A DNA stretch of 52,490 bases from CAYZDV01 sp964477275 (lineage in GTDB: Bacteria > Acidobacteriota > Aminicenantia > Aminicenantales > Aminicenantaceae): the NCBI GenBank assembly GCA_964477275.1, contig CAYZDV010000003.1, positions 1 to 52,490 of the forward strand, read 5' to 3'. The position numbers were made by a program, and so were the translations under genes. This document shows positions 50,103 to 52,490 of this stretch, piece after piece. The notes beneath the pieces were generated by a model, which saw nothing but the letters and a program-made list of their open reading frames with translations, had not been told where the DNA came from and made no database searches. Numbering within the stretch: position 1 is the first letter of the stretch; each line of letters starts with the position of its first letter.

Positions 50103-50525
50103 ATGGAAAGATACAGGTTCCTCGACCATACCGCCGATGCCAAATTCCAGGCATTTGGCCGGACTCTCGAAAAGGCGTTTGCCAATGCCTCTCTGGCCAC
50201 TGTGTCCCTGATGTGGAACTGGAGGAAGGTGAAGAAAAATAAAAAGCAGGAGTTTAAAGTCGAAGGAAATGACCTCAAGCAGTTGCTATGTGCGTTTTTA
50301 GAGGAGATAATATACCTGTATGAGACGAAGTCATTTCTTCTCGGCGCTGTGGAGTCGCTGAAAATAGAGAAAAGAGAAAATCGGTATTTCCTCCAGACGA
50401 TTCTTCAAGGAGACGAATACTCGGAACAGTATCCGATTCATGGAGATGTGAAGGCCATCACCTACAATGAAATGGAGATCGAACACGACGGCCGTTTCAT
50501 GGTTCAGGTTGTGGTCGATATTTGA
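50103..50525 (+). CDS. Archease
   Basis: 140 residues. Archease activates RtcB by promoting its guanylylation and GTP use. The fold is recognisable by YRFLDHTADAKFQAFGRTLE near the N-terminus (metal-binding Asp), FLEEIIYLYETKSFL and HGDVKAITYNEMEIE near the end. Located immediately before rtcB (10 bp apart), the usual arrangement, which confirms the assignment. Confidence 0.94.
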   Translation: MERYRFLDHTADAKFQAFGRTLEKAFANASLATVSLMWNWRKVKKNKKQEFKVEGNDLKQLLCAFLEEIIYLYETKSFLLGAVESLKIEKRENRYFLQTILQGDEYSEQYPIHGDVKAITYNEMEIEHDGRFMVQVVVDI

Positions 50526-50534
50526 GGTGTGAAC

Positions 50535-51956
50535 ATGGATTTGAAAAAGATTAACGACTATACCTGGGAAATCCCGAAAACAGGGGAGATGCGGGTGCCC
50601 GCGGTCATCTATTCCTCATCCCGGCTTCTGGAAAATGTCAAAGGGGACCAAACCCTCCAGCAGGCGAGGAATGTCGCCTGCCTGCGCGGAATCCAGCGAA
50701 TGTCCTACGTCATGCCCGATGCCCATCAGGGATACGGCTTCCCCATCGGAGGCGTGGCGGCCTTTGACCTGGATGAGGGCATCATCTCTCCCGGCGGGGT
50801 GGGTTACGACATCAACTGCGGCGTCCGGCTGTTGAAGACAGAATACACGGGGGAGGATATCCAGGGAAAGCGAAGAGAGCTTCTGGAGGAAATCTTCAAA
50901 GAGGTTCCGGCCGGGGTTGGAAAGAGCGGTATCACCCGGCTGGACCGCAGAGTTCTGCTGGAGGTCTGTGTCAAAGGAGCGGAATGGGCGGTCGAGAACG
51001 GCTACGGGATGAAGAAAGACCTGGAACGGACAGAGGAGAACGGCCGCATGAAGGATGCCGACCCCAGCTCTCTCAGCTCGCGGGCAATAGAGAGGGGAAT
51101 TCCCCAGCTGGGCACGCTGGGCGCTGGAAACCACTTTCTGGAAATTCAGAAGGTGGAGGAGATTCATGACCGGGAGGTGGCCCGTGTTTTTGGGATCCAT
51201 TCGGTGGGACAGATCCTGGTCATGATTCACTGCGGAAGCCGCGGCCTGGGTCACCAGGTGGCCTCGGATTACATCCGGCTGATGGAGAACAAATTTGGAT
51301 ACAAGGGATTGCCTGACAGGGAGCTGATCAACGCTCCGATCAGGTCTCCGTTAGGCCAGCAATATTACAAATCCATGTGCTCCGCCGTCAATTACGCCTT
51401 TGCCAACCGGCAGATGATCGCCCACTGGGTCCGTGAAGTTTTTGCCAGGGTCATGGGAAGTTCTGATGGCATGGACCAGGTCTATGACGTCTGCCATAAC
51501 GTGGCCAAGATCGAGAAGCACCGGATTGACGGAAAATTGAAGGATGTTTGCATCCACCGAAAGGGAGCGACACGGAGCTTCGGCCCGGGCCGGGAGGAGA
51601 TTCCGGCCGTTTACCGGGATGTCGGACAGCCGATCATCATTCCCGGAAGCATGGGAACAGCGTCCTACATCCTGGTCGGCACCACCGAGGCTGAAGAGCT
51701 GAGCTTCAGCTCCACGGCCCACGGCGCGGGACGGGTGATGTCCAGGCATGAGGCTCTGCGCCGGTTCCGGGGAGAGCAAATCAAGAAGGAGCTGGAGAGC
51801 AAGGGGATTGAGCTCAAATCCACAAGCTGGAAAGGGGTGGCGGAGGAAGCCTCGGGGGCTTACAAGGATGTGGATGAGGTGGTCAGGGTTTCCCACAAAG
51901 TCGGGATCGGCAGACTGGTAGCCAGAGTTATTCCGGAAGGAGTGATGAAAGGCTGA
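50535..51956 (+). CDS. rtcB: RNA-splicing ligase RtcB
   Basis: 473 residues. A GTP- and Mn-dependent ligase that joins RNA 2',3'-cyclic phosphate (or 3'-phosphate) and 5'-OH ends. Visible sites: MPDAHQGYGFPIGGVAAFD, GGVGYDINCGVRLL (metal Cys), LGTLGAGNHFLEIQ, HCGSRGLGHQV and HNVAKIE; the guanylylated histidine lies in SSTAHGAGRVMSR. Start ATG 50535 follows GAGGTGTGAAC; a GTG at 50529 is less likely. In an operon with archease; probably RNA repair, since no introns or tRNA genes are near. Confidence 0.95.
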   Translation: MDLKKINDYTWEIPKTGEMRVPAVIYSSSRLLENVKGDQTLQQARNVACLRGIQRMSYVMPDAHQGYGFPIGGVAAFDLDEGIISPGGVGYDINCGVRLLKTEYTGEDIQGKRRELLEEIFKEVPAGVGKSGITRLDRRVLLEVCVKGAEWAVENGYGMKKDLERTEENGRMKDADPSSLSSRAIERGIPQLGTLGAGNHFLEIQKVEEIHDREVARVFGIHSVGQILVMIHCGSRGLGHQVASDYIRLMENKFGYKGLPDRELINAPIRSPLGQQYYKSMCSAVNYAFANRQMIAHWVREVFARVMGSSDGMDQVYDVCHNVAKIEKHRIDGKLKDVCIHRKGATRSFGPGREEIPAVYRDVGQPIIIPGSMGTASYILVGTTEAEELSFSSTAHGAGRVMSRHEALRRFRGEQIKKELESKGIELKSTSWKGVAEEASGAYKDVDEVVRVSHKVGIGRLVARVIPEGVMKG

Positions 51957-52005
51957 CCTTTTGGAAATAATGTAACGTCTTCCATATCTCTGGAGGGCGC
52001 ATTTG

Positions 52006-52107
52006 GGGGGTATGCCCCCTGAGGGGACTACCAGCAGAAGAAGGCGACGGCGAGGAGCATTCCAGAGCGCCAGAGGGGTGTGAGCCCCTGTGGAAGTGTC
52101 CCCTTTT
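52006..52107. terminator. Structured region after rtcB (hairpin plus three-way junction, T4 end)
   Basis: GGGGG TATG CCCCC forms a simple hairpin (52006-52019). Directly next, AGGGGAC (52022-52028) pairs with GTCCCCT (52098-52104), enclosing GGCG/CGCC (52043-52046 with 52068-52071) and AGGGG/CCCCT (52074-52078 with 52085-52089). The outer stem is followed by TTTT on the plus strand. It may be the rtcB terminator or a small structured RNA. The remainder of 51957-52373 shows a minor GACGG/CCGTC hairpin and no gene. Confidence 0.5.
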
Positions 52108-52373
52108 GCCTCAAAACAACGTGATCGCATTTATGAAAGTCTCATTTTCCTTGTGATTTTCGACGCTTTTGGCGCCTCGGACGGCTTCTGGGACCGTCTC
52201 CCCCCAATTTCCAGTCGTCCTTGACATTTTTTTGAGTCATGATTTACGTTTCCCCACGATTGTTGGATGGGATAATCGAGGCGAAATTGTGCCAGTTGCC
52301 TGGGCAGCAAGGTCAATTGTTAGGAAAATAAAGCCAATGCAACACAAATATCAGCATAATTGAGTAGTGGATC

Positions 52374-52402
52374 TTGACATAGTGTATGCTTAACTGTATA
52401 TT
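52374..52402 (+). promoter_or_regulatory. Sigma-70-type promoter of the last gene
   Basis: TTGACA (52374-52379), 17-bp spacer, TATATT (52397-52402). Transcription would start about 30 bp before the ATG at 52440, with AGGAG (52429-52433) as ribosome-binding site. Confidence 0.75.
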
Positions 52403-52439
52403 TAAAATGCTTATTTAATTGTATAAATAGGAGAAACAA

Positions 52440-52490
52440 ATGATTACAGTTGAAGAAAAAGCCACAATCGTAGGAGTTGCAGAATTAAGG
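52440..52490 (+). CDS. Start of a gene, cut by window edge (17 codons)
   Basis: ATG 52440 with a good ribosome-binding site (TAGGAG) and promoter. The visible residues are MITVEEKATIVGVAELR, and the frame is still open at the window end. The beginning resembles short Phd/YefM-type antitoxins, which often start with a strand then a helix ending in LR, but 17 residues are too few to decide. Confidence 0.55.
   Translation, partial: MITVEEKATIVGVAELR

Noticed and set aside
1..52490. CRISPR arrays, tRNA or rRNA genes, complete insertion sequences
   Set aside because: No regularly spaced repeats, cloverleaf or rRNA sequence, and no transposase gene were recognised on reading.

Overview
The window reads as a chromosome segment of an anaerobic, Gram-negative-type bacterium. 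Supporting this are a secretin-based envelope machine, a two-subunit ferredoxin-dependent 2-oxoacid oxidoreductase, a B12-type (class II) ribonucleotide reductase, radical-SAM and oxygen-sensitive Fe-S enzymes, the MEP isoprenoid pathway (IspH) and two sigma-54 activators with matching -24/-12 promoters. The gene content resembles uncultured Acidobacteriota-related lineages such as Candidatus Aminicenantes. That is an impression from gene content, not a phylogenetic result.

Layout. (1) Positions 1-4327, minus strand: one operon ispH - rpsA - HU - HIT - acyl-CoA dehydrogenase (cut by the window edge), with a clear promoter. (2) 4525-12385, minus strand: M50 protease - trpS - scpA - scpB - gamma-glutamyltranspeptidase - DUF6305 protein - TRAP-type permease - a 53-residue membrane protein - an M14 deacylase/peptidase, tightly packed. 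(3) 12486-18482, minus strand: four genes for a probable soluble flavin/Fe-S complex: NuoE-like, a NuoF-GltD fusion, a multi-cluster Fe-S protein and a GltB-like FMN protein without the glutaminase domain. (4) 18483-19265: a long leader, a GC-rich palindrome and a MITE-like element immediately upstream of a speD promoter. (5) 19266-22663: speD, then a sigma-54 promoter and a large exported M1-type metalloprotein. (6) 22695-27279, minus strand: an NtrC-type regulator, a PDZ/multi-TM/GAF/PAS histidine kinase and a small exported protein. (7) 27336-27525: a second inverted-repeat element. (8) 27620-35119, plus strand: a PilC-B-M-N-O-P-Q-like operon whose secretin carries a cohesin-like C-terminus. 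(9) 35254-35518: a Lys/Ala-rich histone H1-like gene whose zinc-ribbon half lies in another frame after an A10 run. (10) 35888-44557: a sigma-54 activator, two spaced operator repeats, a sigma-54 promoter interrupted downstream by the second MITE copy, then 2-oxoacid:ferredoxin oxidoreductase, Nfu, a NifS-like protein lacking the PLP lysine, IscU with a zinc-ribbon tail, TusA, STAS and NadA. (11) 44705-51956: small ORF, class II RNR, nth, amrS, nicotinate phosphoribosyltransferase, archease, rtcB. (12) 51957-52490: a structured hairpin region, then a promoter and the start of another gene.

How it fits together: the most notable parts are the four-gene NuoE/NuoF-GltD/Fe-S/GltB-like complex (candidate flavin-based electron-transfer or bifurcating enzyme), the Fe-S/sulfur cluster with a NifS-like protein that has lost its PLP-binding residues, and the frame-split histone-like/zinc-ribbon gene. 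The sigma-54 activator at 35888 probably controls the oxidoreductase/Fe-S/NAD cluster next to it. No tRNA, rRNA or CRISPR array was seen.
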